Shown here piece by piece: positions 33,661 through 46,180 of a DNA stretch of 64,000 nucleotides (its first letter is position 1; the number at the start of each line of letters is the position of its first letter). Source of the stretch: Cycas panzhihuaensis. Lineage: Eukaryota; Cycadophyta. Location: contig CM041465.1 of the NCBI GenBank assembly GCA_023213395.1, positions 186,937,741-187,001,740 on the forward strand. Direction: 5' to 3'. Below the pieces are notes generated by a model. That model did not search any database. It saw only the letters and a program-made list of their open reading frames with translations, and was not told the origin of the DNA. The translations under genes were made by a program, and so were the position numbers.

Positions 33661-35965
33661 TTCATTGAATTACATCGAAGAACCATAGCCATAATAGAAT
33701 TCTTCAACTTAGGAAGAAGGAAAGAGGCATGTTAGACTTAGCACTAGAGATTAAGGAAGAGTTGAGATCCATTTTTAGGGAAATGGCTACTAAAAATCAA
33801 GATTCCAAAGTAGATGCAAATAAAGAAGTTTGTTCCATCATCCTGAAGCTAGCATCTAATGAGCAGAACAAAGCTTTATTCAAGGAGATAACCAACAAGA
33901 AGGTCAAAGGAGTGATCTTCAATATGCCTCCAGATAAAGCTCCTGGTCCTAGTGGTTCTCCTGCAAACTTCTATCAAACATTCTAGAATGTTGTAGAGGA
34001 GGATGTGGTTAGAGCTGTGGAAGAATCCAAGCAATCCCGAAAAACGCTGTCAGCCCTCAACATTACTCTTATAGCCCTAATCTCCAAAGATAAAACTCCT
34101 CCAATAATAGACAAATTAAGGCCAATAGCCTTGTGTAAAACGGCCTATAAAATTATATCTAAGGTGATGGCTCATAGATTAAAAGAGATCATGGTCAAAA
34201 TACTATCCAAGGAACAAGGAGTTTTTGTGATCAAAAGACAAATCCTAGATGACATTGTTGTGGTGTTGGAATCCATTCACATGCTTAGACAGACCAAGAA
34301 AAGTGGCATGTTAATTAAGTTGGACAAGTCCAAAGCCTACAATCATCTGAATTGGGGCTTCATGGATAAAGTCCTAGCTTTTGGCTTTGATAAGAGATGG
34401 CTGGATTGGGTTCATAGTTGCATATCTTCACCCTCCTTTTAGGTCCTGATGAATGGTGCTCCTACCCAATTGTTTATGTCTTCAAGGGCAATAAGACAAG
34501 GAGACCCTTTATTTCCTTACCTCTTTATCCTTATGGCAAAGGGTTTGGGAAGACTAATCACCAAGTTAAGACAAGAGAATCAAATTCAAGGGATTAATAT
34601 TGCACAAAATTCAAGCAGTTTCTCATCTGCAATTTGTTGTTGACACCTTACTTATGGGAACAACCTTGATAAGAGAAGCCAAAGCCTTGAAAAGAGTTGT
34701 TAACGCCTTCCTTCAAGTCTCTTGTGGAATGATTAATGAAGAAAAATCAAAAATCTTCTTTTTTAATATTCATCCCCAGATCCAAAAGAACATTAGCCAA
34801 ATATTGAAATTTCCTATATCTTCTCTTCCAAATAAATACTTGGGTGTACCTCTTATGGGAAACTTGCAAAGAAATAATGCATGGGAGGAGATAACTAATA
34901 AGATTAAAGCCAAACTTGATAGATGGCACTTCTAGTATCTTGCTCTGACAAGTGGAATGATTGTGATCAGATTGCTTCTTCAAGCCATACCTATCTACAT
35001 ATTCTCGACTTTGGCTTCTCCACTGAAGGTAATTGAGAATATTGAAAACCTTCAAAATAAATTGTTATGGGGAGGTCCACAACTAGAAAATAAATGACCT
35101 TTGGCGTGTTGGAAGAAGGTGTGTGCTCCCAAAGACAAAAAGGACCTTAATGTCAAGCACCAGAAGGCCTTTAATAAAGCCCTCAATGCTAGATTATTAT
35201 GGAGATGGCTGAAAGAGAGCTCAACACTATGGGATCAAAATTGAAAAGAAAGGGTTGTTAGCCTTTTGGATTGGGAGGATGTAATTAGGCTTCTTGATCC
35301 ACCAAGAGGCTAGATTATCTAGAATGGGGCTATTCAAAGCTTGGATACTCTATAGACAAACAACTTTTGGAAAGTTAGCAACAGTGAGAAAGCCTTTAGG
35401 AAGACTCTTCAAACAAATTCAAGCCTCTAATAAACCAAGCTAACATGGCCAATGTTAAGGAGGAATTCTGTAGAGTGGGGTGAATTCGAGTTAAAGATTA
35501 TTTGATAGTTGAAACTGGGAATGATGGTATAAAGAATACTATTAATAAATTTAGAAAACACTAGACAATTGGCTAGAAGAATTACCTAAGGAAGATAAGG
35601 AGAGGTTTTGGGGCCTTCTCCTAAAAAAAGTCCTCCCTATCAAATTTGGAACAAACATTCTAAGATGGAGCTCAAATGGGAAAGGTAGTTTCTCAGTCAA
35701 ACAGGTTTATAGTTTTTGTGTTACAGACAAGGGAAGTTCAAGCTCCAAAGGGCTTTGGAAGAGAATATAGAATCTGGCCTTATGGCCCAAAATATCTACC
35801 CTTTTACAATTGGTCTCCCACAACAATATTTTAACTTGGAAGAATCTTAGGAAGAGAGGAATGATGGGTCCTTCAATATGTGTAATCTATGCAAGCTCAG
35901 AAGAAGACATTAATCATCTCTTTTTAAATTGCAAATTTAACAAACACTATTAGGATTAAATGGAA
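33661..35965 (+). pseudogene. L1-like plant LINE fragment (RT and zf-RVT), truncated both ends
   Basis: Plus-strand ORF2 remnant. 33729-33986 ends PPDKAPGPSGSPANFYQTF. 34005-34442 holds the RT: LRPIALCKTAYKIISKVMA and LIKLDKSKAYNHLNWGFM. 34449-34643 has APTQLFMSSRAIRQGDPLFP. The active-site block near 34625 reads LQFVVDT, where the family has FADD, so a catalytic Asp is lost. 34600-34935 continues KSKIFFFNIHP and NKYLGVPLMG. The zf-RVT region near 35870-35950 reads CVIYASSEEDINHLFLNC. Several stops and one frameshift. Endonuclease, poly(A) tail and target duplication are absent. It abuts the truncated LTR of the gag-only element. Confidence 0.88.
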
Positions 35966-36365
35966 CTCATCATCAAATTTCCGATTATAGTATTTTCCCT
36001 ATAGTAAGTACAATCCAAACCTCTGAAAACCATCCGTCGAAATTGAATTGACACACCTTAAATACCAACATCAAATTTTCCAAACATAGTTTCTCACATT
36101 TGGCAACACACATCACAACAAATAGAACCATACATTGAAACCATTAGAACACCTCAAACTTAAATCATTAAACTTTCGTAAATGCCAATGAGATTGGCAA
36201 CTTATTTTCCACTTGGGCATACAAGAAATTCATGGTGGAAAATCATAGTTGGTTATTTTGTGTTAGTAGGCACAATATGCCACATACCATTGTAATGTTA
36301 CCCCTTAATAATAGTAACAAGATCTATTACCCATTAGCTTCTATGATTGGTTCTTTATTGCATCC
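35966..36365. other. Unassigned stretch between LINE and gypsy LTR fragment
   Basis: AT-rich, no recognisable coding or repeat structure. The 36360 region weakly resembles the LTR/primer-site junction at 61250-61266. Confidence 0.3.
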
Positions 36366-36797
36366 AATGCTACACTATAAAGGTCCCTCTTCATAAGGAT
36401 GCCACGAGGCAACCTCCAAGACTACTTGAGCTCACATTTGAACACAAAATGAACCACAAGACCTGTGAACAATATGCCTGCTAACAATCCACAAAAATTT
36501 ATAACTGTATGTGCTCCAAATGACACTCGTGCAAGCAATAATCACATAATTCACTCTCTCTTAAAACATACAACTCATAAATAAATAATCATTTGCCACT
36601 GAAATACCATCACATCATATCGAAAGAGCATTAACACAAACTTAGAATACAAAACTTATCTTTAGTAGAAAAATGTCAAATTGCTCACAGAGGGTTCACT
36701 ACCTAGCTAATCGAAAGCTCCTCTCGAGAATCTGGCCCCATGCTAAGGCATGTGAAATATGTGAAGTGGTACTAGTGATTGGCTCTAGAGTCTCATC
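36366..36797 (-). repeat. Gypsy LTR fragment, terminal part
   Basis: Aligns with 61266-61690 (shared GGATGCCA..A.GCAACCTCCAAGA and TGAGCTCACATTTGAACAC). Its last 220 bp (36576-36797) also match 40463-40690 at roughly 83 percent by eye. Either it is the end of the gypsy A 3' LTR or it comes from another copy of the family. Confidence 0.65.
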
Positions 36798-36798
36798 T

Positions 36799-37134
36799 AT
36801 TAGAGTGGCAATTTAGGTTAATTGCTTGTGGTTAATGCGAAGTGTAGATTAATTAATATTAAGTCAAAAGACATGAATACCAAGAGTTGCAATCATTGGC
36901 TTAATGCATCATTTGGGGTATTATATAAATCCCTTGGTGGCATTTATAATATATATCAATCAAGATTGGAAAAATGTAGTTGACCATTATTTTTGTGTGG
37001 GGTTTTTCTTCAAAGGGTTTTCCAACATTAAACATGTATGCTATGTACTTTGCTTTTTGAGGCTTGCTTTCTATGTATAATCAAGATTCTGGTTGTTTGA
37101 AAATGCATGATTTATTATTTCATATTTCTTCACA
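36799..37134 (+). repeat. 5' LTR of element D
   Basis: 336 bp, starting TATTAGAGTGGC (TG changed to TA) and ending TTCTTCACA just before the primer-site-like sequence. Confidence 0.7.
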
Positions 37135-39459
37135 TGGTATAAGAGTTGAACAGATGCACAAAGTTGGGGCTGCAATTGGGTGGAGGTGATAAAATTGAAG
37201 GCTACCTAGTAATGTTGGTGAGAACCCTACTTATGGCAATTTTAATCTTCTCCAACAACTAAAAGGGTGTCACAATGGTGCAATGATTATTGAAGAGGTG
37301 AAATTCACCTATTAATAAATTTTTAAACCTTTGTTTATGCTCAAATAATGATGTTTGGTACCATCAAGATCATGTTGGTCTCATGTTGAAGCATTTCAGG
37401 GTTGGTTGGGCATGTTGTGCACTCTAATTGCCTATTGGGCTATGTTTGATGATAATCTGGCAATGGTGAGTTGTGTTGGCCATGTTTTGAGAATGTCAGG
37501 TTCCATTTAAAGATCATGTGGACACATTAGGCATCAAATTCTTGTGCCTGGACAACAGAGAGTCTATTGGCACCTTCCGTAAGCGTGATTAAGCTCATTT
37601 TAGGGCATTTTATGATTGATTTTTGGAAGTGTGGTGTTGCACACTACTATTTTGGGTGTTTTAATGCACATTGGAGATCAAGTGAATGTTTTTGGAGCCA
37701 AGAGATGTTGTTCGATCATGTTGGTTCGTATTTTCATATGTAAATTGTCATAGGTTTGTGTTTGAAGCCACACGAGTTGTCAATTTGTGTTGGAATAGTT
37801 GTGGATCAAAATTTGTAGCCATTCATCACTGTTGGGCTATGGATGTCACTCATAGAGCCATAGAGAGGCGACTGTAAAAAACGTGGTGCATTATTTCATA
37901 TTAGGACATCGGTGACGTTTTCAAAGTGATATTCATTATATAGTAAGGTTAGAACCTTAGTAATACATATTACAAATATTAAAACAATTTTTATCACGTG
38001 ATTTAAGTTACAATTTTTTTTAAAAAGTCACACATATGATTTTCGGAGAACATAGCCACCCTTTTAAAAGGGATTATTTCGTTTCTTAAATTTGAACTTA
38101 ACCATTTAGAGTTGTGAAAGGAAATGAAGCTATCACATCTTGAGAAAAATACTTAATTGATGAGCAATTTAATCGTCAATTGGAAACGTGGACCTAGAGC
38201 ATCAAGGAGTGGGGATTATTCCTTGTCTAATGGAATCCATGCAAAACTGTTTCAAAGCCTTTCTAGCTTGGTTTTTTAAGCTTTTGGAGGCTATGTTTAT
38301 TGCATGAAGTTGCATAGAGAACACTTTGATGTCATTGAAAATTTATAGTGAGACTGTGTGTAGATTAGTTATGTTGAAACCTTATTCTCACATGGAGACC
38401 ATCATATGGAGATCCTGCTTGATGTAAGATCATTTTAAAGAGCTTGATGGTGTGAGAACACATATTGCATGGAGCATGTTGTGTGTGTTGTTGGCCACCA
38501 CGTGTGGTATGTTTATCACTATGTGTGATGGATTGTGTGTGTATTAGACCAAGTGACACATTATGCTTGTTATTGGCCTATGTTAGGGTCAAATCTAGTA
38601 CTTGTGCATTTGAGCTATCGAATAGTACAATCGGCATCTAACAAAACATGGTGAGTGCAAGAAAACAGCCCAACAAGCATCCAAGCACAGGAACGTATGT
38701 TATTCAGGCGAAAATAACCAGAAAAGACTTCTCTGAGAATGCATGACAAGGTGTGTTCTAAAATAGGAATGCATAACAAGTCATTTCATAATAGGAACGC
38801 ACTGTGCAAAATGAAAGGAATGCAAGCAAGGCGTCAACAAAGGACAAACATTTAGATTAACAAGTGTAATAAAGCATAATTAAGAAATGATCAGTGGAAT
38901 CACTATAAAAGGGCATGAGTTATGTAAAAGGTAAGGGTATTTATAGATCATTTCTCACCATTTTGGATGTGAGAGCCAAGTCAACTGATCATAAATCATT
39001 CTCTCTAGTGTGAGAGCCGAGTAAGTGAGCCTTGTGTTATGTTCTCAAAGGTGCGAGAGCCAAATATGTTACAATGGTGATCATATTCTAGAGAGAAAAA
39101 GCCATATGATGATGTATAAGTGAACTCAACATTGATATTTCTTAATAAAATTATAAGTTATATGGAAATTGTGTATCATGTGTTGACTTTGATTAGCACA
39201 CAATGTTGTGACGGATGATAATGTTGTGTTATTGCAATGATACATTGTGGACTTATGTGGCATGTGTGTGTTAAGTGACTCACATTGACACAAGCCCTAA
39301 TTAGACTACCAAAAGTGACCTTTTGACAAGTGTACTTTTTAAGGGATAGAAAGTGAAGTCAATAGCCTAAAATTGTGTGGACAAGTTAATTAACATGTGA
39401 ATTCCATTTAAAAGATTATGATGCATTTGAGAGGTAGCATTATTGATTTGAAAAGTGTG

Positions 39460-39592
39460 AAGTTGCATGTGAAGCATAGAGACCACACATATGAAGCATG
39501 AGGTTGCATTTGTAGTATGAGAAGCCATATGTAAAATATGGAGGCCATATACAAAGCATAAAAGTGGCATTTGAAGCATTAGAGCATTCTCC
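39460..39592. repeat. Degenerate minisatellite, about 21-bp unit, six copies
   Basis: Six units of about 21 bp with the loose consensus GCCATATGAAGCATGGAG vary in register. It lies in the non-coding internal region of element D and accounts for the short minus-strand frames there. Confidence 0.6.
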
Positions 39593-40214
39593 TACATTAT
39601 TTAAAGGGGTACAGAGCTTCAAAACGTAATCAAAACTCATCTCTCAACCCATCGTAAAGCCATTCGAGGTCTGGATTGTGTGGCATGCAAAAGAAGTCAT
39701 TGTTGGGCAACATTTGTGTAATTCCAAGAGAAAGCACTAAGCTAATCTACAGGTGTTGAGCTTTTCTAAGAGGTGTGACATGGAGAGAAGCTGCAAAGGA
39801 AGTGGATTCAGAGTGCCTACCAGAATTAGGCATATTAATTGTTGAAAGAAGTGATCCAAAGGAAGCTTAAACAGACAAAGTTTACAACTATGGCCTAATA
39901 AAGTTGACATTGACTCCAGATTAGATAACCCTCATTCACAACCTAAACACAATACATCAAATGGTTGTATAAAGATGTTTATTATCTCATGTTACTACCA
40001 TTTCTTTTAAAGTCATAAGCGAAGACTAAAATGAAGATGGACCAAGTGATGCCAATAATAGAAGATATATGAAATTCAAGTTAGTTTCAAAATTTAGCGA
40101 AATTATCCTAGAGGGGGCATGTGTCAAGTGCAAACAACACAGGAAGGACAAATCCAATCTTCACCAAAGATTTCAAACTATAGACCGAATACCCACTTTC
40201 GCATTAAGGGGGGA

Positions 40215-40458
40215 TGTTAGAGTGGCAATTTAGGTTAACCACTTGTGGTTAATGCTAAGTGTTGATTAATTATGCCAAAAGACACAAATACCAAGCGTTG
40301 CAACCATTGAATTAATGCACCGTTTGGCATATTATATGAACCCCTAGGTGCCATTTGTAATATGTATCAATCAAGGTTGGAAGAAATGGAGTCGACTATT
40401 ATTCCTATGTGGGTTTTTTCTTCCCACGTAAAACTTGTGTTCAAAAATGCATGATTTA
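40215..40458 (+). repeat. 3' LTR of element D, truncated
   Basis: Starts TGTTAGAGTGGC after the purine tract. It has an internal deletion relative to the 5' LTR and stops at ATGCATGATTTA, where gypsy LTR sequence takes over. Confidence 0.7.
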
Positions 40459-40462
40459 AGAT

Positions 40463-41941
40463 CATAAACAAGGGTAAAAACTTATATCAAAATATCATCA
40501 TAGTATATCAAAAGAGCGTCAACATAAACTCAGCATAGAGAACTTATCTTCAGTGAAAAAATGCCAAATTGCTCACAAAGCATTCACCACCTAGAAAATC
40601 AAAAACTCCTCTCAAGAATCTAGCCCCATGCTAAGGCATGTGAAATATGTGAAGAGGTGCTAGTGATTGGCTCTATAATCTCATCTCATCCCCAAGATTG
40701 CCTAGTCAATCAAACACTCATAGCCTTAACAATCATCACAATTACAATTGCACATCACATACATAGATAGTAATACCACTATGGCTCAAATATCATTTCA
40801 AACATCTTAACATAGAAAAGCACTATGGCTTAATCTCAACAACACTTTGGCTCAAATTATCATTCTAGGCATTCCAACATGAAAAACAATCAAACCTCAC
40901 ACAGTAGCATCACACTATACATGGCATCCCACCATGTCAAAAGTACATCCACATGAGTTATGTCAGCTTGCCCATATCTCCCCCTAACACATCACCAAGG
41001 CCCTTTAGCATCTCACCAAAGTTAAGCAACCATACTCACAACAATATAAAATTCAATGTACTACTGCCAAGCATCAGCCTCACATATCATCCATAGCAAA
41101 ATCCATCATAGATTCAATCATAAGCATGCAAAAATCAAAAGCCAAAACTCAAGTAATAATGCCAACAAAACACAATTTGAATTCACATACAGGGACCCAT
41201 TGAGTTAGGACAATAGATCAAGCATTGGAAGAGCTTTCATATGCCAAACAAAGTCGCTTATGTTCAAAACTTGAATGCCCCATTTAAAACAAAGGCCAAA
41301 TCTCAACATGAGAATTTTTTAAAATTTTCAATAAAGTGCCATTCCATTATTTTATATGGCAATTCAACTGCCTCAAAGATTAGCCACCATTTACCTTAGT
41401 CGCCTTTGATTAAAGCCAAATTGGGGAATAATTAAATCTAATTCCCCTTTTAATCTCATCTTAGAATGGTTAAACACACATAGGTAGGAAATCATTTAAC
41501 ATGCTATCAACTTCATTTATTATCAAGTAGGCTCACACCAAAGGGGCTTAGGACATTAATGATCAAGGCATAAAACATGATCCCCGAGGAATTCCTCCTT
41601 CACTCATTTCACATGCCCCCCATTATTTCTCTTAAAGCAATATGACTATTTGCTCTTATTAATAGTGGGTTTAATCTTCATCATGTACATGCATTTGGGC
41701 ACTCGGCCACCATAAAATAATATACATGCATAGGCCTCTTGCCTCAATGTTACATAACACAGTAGCACAATATCAATAACGTACCGAGGTGAACCCCTCA
41801 CACCCAATAACCAATATCACTCAGTTCCCACTCCACAACAAAAGGGATGATTACATCTCAATATAGCATGAAACATAAAATGACAAAATATGCAATAAAG
41901 TATATACAATGAAATGTATAAGATGTACAATGCGATGTTAC
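40463..41941 (-). repeat. 3' LTR of gypsy A (main part)
   Basis: Plus-strand end GCGATGTTACA at 41941 abuts the purine tract of gypsy A (GGAGGGGAGGAG on the minus strand, 41942-41953). Positions 40463-41345 match the other LTR at 61471-62640 in the same order, for example AATTTGAATTCACATA near 41175 and 62455. The last 600 bp have no partner because the 5' LTR is truncated. Confidence 0.8.
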
Positions 41942-41953
41942 ACTCCTCCCCTC

Positions 41954-42810
41954 CTCGAAAGGAGCATCATCCTCAATACAACCATGTAACGTGGACAAAT
42001 AAGGTACTACTACTGTATTGCATTTGCAAGTTCCCAGGTGGCCTCTTCTGGTTATAAGTACTCCCATCATACCTTAACTTGCTCTATGATTTGGTTCTAT
42101 AAAATCTCTGTGTTTTGGTCCAATATCCAAATAGGTTGCACCTGAAATCATGCTACTAATTCCACCCAGATGATAAACTAATCAACAATGTGGTTAGGAT
42201 CATGTATGTGCTTTTTCAATAATGAAACATAAAATACATCATGCAGACTAATGCTAGGTGGTAATGCAAGTCAATATGGAACAAGCCTCATTTTCTCCAG
42301 AATCTCAAACAGTCTACAATATCTTGTTACTAGCTTCTTACACTTTTCCTACTTGGAGGAACCTTGTTTTGGTCTAACACGAAGAAACACGTGATCTCCA
42401 ACTTCAAGCTCTTTTCTTGTGCCTTTCATATCAACAAAGCTCTTTCATTGATCTTATGTTATTTTAAGATGCCTTTTTATGCAACTTGTTCCTCCATTTT
42501 ATGTAATAATTCTAAGCCAATAATATGTCTGTCTTCTAAATTTTCCCAACTTAATGAAGCATTGCATTTTCATGCATATAACATTTTGAATGGGCTCATG
42601 TTAATAGATGCATGATAGCTATTGTTATAAGCAAACTCTACTAAACATAAATAGTCTTCTCATTTAGATGGTCGTTACATCACATACATATATAATACAT
42701 CTTCAAGCACTTGACTAACTCATTCTATTTGCCTATTTATTTCAAAATGATAAGTTGTGCTAAATTTCAATTTAGTACCTAAATCTTTGAGTAATTCCTG
42801 TCAAAATCTA
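41954..42810 (-). pseudogene. gypsy A integrase core end, C-terminal domain and chromodomain-like tail
   Basis: Reads YLCLVEFAYNNSYHAS near 42640, then LELLHKMEEQV, LKLEITCFFV-type residues, VLDQNKVP near 42380, HDVFYVSLLKKHI near 42230, and PIWILDQNTEIL with WEYL..EEATWE near 42130-42050, the chromodomain-like pattern. Stops and shifts throughout. The upstream half of the integrase continues at 48031 beyond copia IV. Confidence 0.8.
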
Positions 42811-42815
42811 GATGT

Positions 42816-43032
42816 TGCTAAAACTCTTGAACATAAATGATAAAAATGGTTGTGTATTGATGATGGAGAGAATGCCTCCTTAACTATACATGATAGAATG
42901 TAATCGTTACAAATCAAATTATAATTGAAGAATCTGTGGATGACACATGTCAGGTCTATAATAGGAGTTACATAATGAGGGGTTTGTAACATTACCCCTT
43001 AAAGACCTAGGATAAAACATTATATTCTAACA
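42816..43032 (-). repeat. 3' LTR of copia IV
   Basis: 217 bp, plus-strand ends TGCTAAAACTC and TATTCTAACA, flanked on the left by GATGT. Confidence 0.93.
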
Positions 43033-43047
43033 CCCTCTCTTAATGTT

Positions 43048-43780
43048 TTATCCTTTTTAGTCCTATTCTATCTCTAAGAATTTAAAATCTATCTCTGCCA
43101 AGTGGTTTTGTCAGAATATCTGCAATTTGTTTTGTTGTGGGACAGTATGCTAAATCAACTTCTTTGCTTTGCACCTTCTCTCGTATAAAATGATGTTGTA
43201 CTTCTATGTGCTTCGTTCATGCATGGAGAATAGGATTTTTGGTCAATTTGATAGCACTTTGATTATCACAATTCGGTATTGTTGGCCCTTAGTCTATCAG
43301 AAGTTGTCTTAACCAAATGGCTTCACATGCTGCATTGACTGCAGATTTGTATTCAGCTTCAGTTGAGGAAAGTGCAACTGTTGCTTGTCTTTTACTACTC
43401 CATGAAATGACGACCAGTCCTAGGAAGAAACAGTATCCACTTGTGGATTTTCTTTGTTCTTTATCTCTAGCCCAATCTGAGTCATAGAATCCTAACAATT
43501 GAGGCAACTTCTTCTTTGGATAGACCAGTTTCAAATCAATCATTCCTTTTAGATACCTTAGGATTCTTTTTGTTGCTTTCCAATGTTTTACTTTTGACTC
43601 CTGCATGTATCTTGAAACTAGTCCCACAGAATATGAGATATCAAGCCTAGTGGCAGTAGGGTAGATTAGACTACCAATCAACTGTCTGCACAGAGTAGCA
43701 TTAGCTTGCGGTTCTTCTTCACCAGGGACCAAATTGTAGTTAATTTCCATGGGGGTTGCACAAGGGTTGCAACTTTCCAT
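43048..43780 (-). pseudogene. copia IV RNase H region
   Basis: A 163-codon frame (43289-43780) contains [70 protein letters not shown] and STEAEYKSAVNAACEAIWL. Here the STEAEY motif is intact, unlike copia I. The C-terminal part down to 43048 is interrupted. Confidence 0.9.
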
Positions 43781-44504
43781 TTGGAATTTGGTCAGTCAGT
43801 CTTTGATGTACTTACTTTGGGACAGTGTGATTGAGTCCTTATTTTGACTGACCTCTATCCCTAGATAATAACTTAGAAATCCTAAATCAGTCATTTCAAA
43901 TTCCTTTTCTAGCTGACTCGATATTTGAGATTAATTCATCATCACTTCTAGTATGGATCATATCATCTACGTATACAACTATTATCGTAATCAGCCTATT
44001 CCTTTTTCTTACATACAGGCTCGAGTCTGAGCCACCTCGATGAAAATTGTTTTGACAAAGATGTTTATCCAACTTGCAATACCAAGCACAAGGAGCCTAT
44101 TTTAGCCCGTACAATGCTTTCTTCAACTTTCATACCAAATGTTCTTCTCCTTCTTGGATGTAGCCTTCTGTCTACTTCATGTAGACGTCCTCACTCAGTT
44201 CCCCATTCAAGAAGGCACTTTTCACATCCAACTAATAAACTTTCTAGTTTTGTTGGGATGCTAGTGCAATCACTATTCTTACAGTGTTTAGTTTGGCCAC
44301 AGGAGAAAATATTTCTTCAAAGTCTACTCCTGTTGTCTGTGTGTAGCCTTTTGCAACAAGTCTAGCTTTGTGTTTTTCTATTTTGCCATTGGACCCTTCC
44401 TTGATTTTATAGATCCATTTGCAGTTAACCATTGGTTTGTTGGGAGGTAATTTGACTAGTTCCCAAGTCTGATTTTTTACAATGGAGTTCATTTCTAAGT
44501 CCAT
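43781..44504 (-). pseudogene. copia IV reverse transcriptase
   Basis: 44244-44504 encodes [40 protein letters not shown] and FSPVAKL. Between 43781 and 44244 KSAFLNGELSEDV-like, YGLK and VVYVDDMI pieces survive around stops and shifts. Confidence 0.88.
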
Positions 44505-45711
44505 TGCTCTTCTCCATTCAATCTAATCTTTTTCTTCTTCCAAAGATTGTGGTTCAATACTATTGTACAAGGCTCGATGTCTCTAACTTCTAGTTTTATG
44601 TGTAAATATATCTCCTTTTCCTTCTTCGATAGTTTTGATGTACCATTTTGGTACTTTCTTTTCATTCTTTGGTTCTTCTTCAGTGACTGAACCTTCGAAT
44701 GTTTGTTCCACTCCTTCAGATGGTGAGTCTTCATGTGAAATAGGTAATGCTTCTAGGATTTCTTCTGAGATTAGCCTAGATGTTTCTTCCATGGGAATTT
44801 CTTGAGGCATTGCCTTTGGCATTTCTTCAATTATTTGAATTTGGGACTAGCTTTCTATGGCATCTTCTTCATTGAACACAGTGTCTCTACTTACATAGAT
44901 CTTAATGGTTTTTTGATCTATGCATTTGTAAGCCTTTGACTTCTTGTTGTATCCTATCATGATACACTCTATGCTCTTGGAATCAAGTTTTGACCTCCTT
45001 TTGTTAAGTATGTGGACAACGGCCTGACACCCAAATACCTTTAAATTACTTACATCAAGTTTTCTACCTATCCATGCTTCCTCGGAGTGATCTGTTCTAG
45101 TGCCCTTGTTGGATTTCAATTATCAAGTAGCATGTTGTGCTCACTACTTCTACCCAGTAGGTTTTTAAAACCTGCTTCCCATAGACCATGTTGCAAACCA
45201 TTTCCATAATGGTCCTATTTTTCCTCTATGCAACCCCATTGGATTGAGGTGTATAGGGGGTTGTAAATTATCTACGTATCCCATTTATTTTACAAAAGTT
45301 CAAGAATTCCTTTGAAATATACTCACCACCACCATCAGACCTAATGCACTTTATTTTGGCTCCTGATTCCAATTCCACTTCTGCATTAAACTCTTTGAAA
45401 GTCTCAAAGACTTCTGATTTATTATGGAGAAAATAAATCCACACTTTCCTAGTAAGATCATTAATAAAGGTTAGAAAATACCTACAGCCATTGGTTGAAT
45501 GTGGAGTAAAAGGTCCACATAGGTCTGTATGAATTAACTCTAACTTGTTTTGAACTCGCCACTCACTTTCTCTGAAAGGGAGCGGATGTTGCTTTCCAAA
45601 CTGACAACCTTTACAAATAAAATTATCAGATGTGACGGAAGGCAATCCATGAACCATTCCTCCTTTTTTCATTAACTTTAATTTATCTGAAGGAAGATGC
45701 ATGTACTTCAA
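44505..45711 (-). pseudogene. copia IV integrase and linker
   Basis: 45268-45711 carries [49 protein letters not shown]. 44847-45119 carries DVSNLKVFGCQAVVHILNKR and KSIECIMIGYNKKSKAYKC. The Glu of the DDE triad falls in the broken part (45120-45267). 44583-44822 is an acidic linker ending [15 protein letters not shown]. Confidence 0.88.
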
Positions 45712-46180
45712 ATGTCACATTTTATCATTAACATCAAGATTTACAACAGTACAAGCTTTTACATCCATATTGGGGATTACAGGGTCAGAGAGCAACCTAT
45801 ACAAGTTATTACTTCTTATGCTCTTTGCAATTACATTACCATTGTTTTTCATGTCCAGGATATAACAGTTCCCTTCTTCATCAAAAATGGTTCTTAACTT
45901 TTTCTTGCTAAGTTGTGATATTGAGAGAAGATTCATTTTTAACCCCAATACAAGCAATACATTTCCAATTTTCTTTATATTGCCTTGCAGATTGACAATT
46001 ATAATTCCAACTCCTTTTATGTACAAGGGGTACTTGTTTCCCAATTCAATTGATTTGTCGGTGGTGTAGGGTTTGAGAGACTCAAACCAATCCTCTTTGT
46101 TGGTCATATGTTGGGATGCTCCAGAGTTGACATACTATATATCTTTGTCTTGAAGATCTACAGTTAGGGCAACAATAAAC
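45712..46180 (-). pseudogene. copia IV protease and GAG-pre-integrase region
   Basis: 45715-46107 encodes MTNKEDWFESLKPYTTDKSI and MNLLSISQLSKKKLRTIFDE. Just upstream (46115-46140) the active site reads YVNSGASQHMT, with the catalytic Asp replaced by Asn, preceded by a stop where Trp is expected. Another stop at 45719-45721 sits where the family has Trp (KMWHLKY). Confidence 0.88.

Larger units (their letters stand above)
36799..40458 (+). mobile_element. LTR element without recognised gag-pol (element D)
   Basis: LTRs of 336 bp (36799-37134) and about 244 bp (40215-40458, 3' end lost) share GTGGCAATTTAGGTTAA.C and ATATTATAT.AA.CCC. A primer-site-like TGGTATAAGAG follows the 5' LTR at 37135. 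The purine tract AAGGGGGGA (40206-40214) precedes the 3' LTR. The internal 3.1 kb has many stops in all frames and no domain I can recognise, so it is a non-autonomous or very old element. No target duplication can be tested because the 3' LTR is cut. Confidence 0.7.

Noticed and set aside
39460-39592. Regularly spaced repeats resembling a CRISPR array
   Set aside because: Units are head to tail without unique spacers, diverged, and in plant LTR-element DNA.
44114-44365. 83-codon plus-strand frame
   Set aside because: Antisense shadow of copia IV reverse transcriptase.
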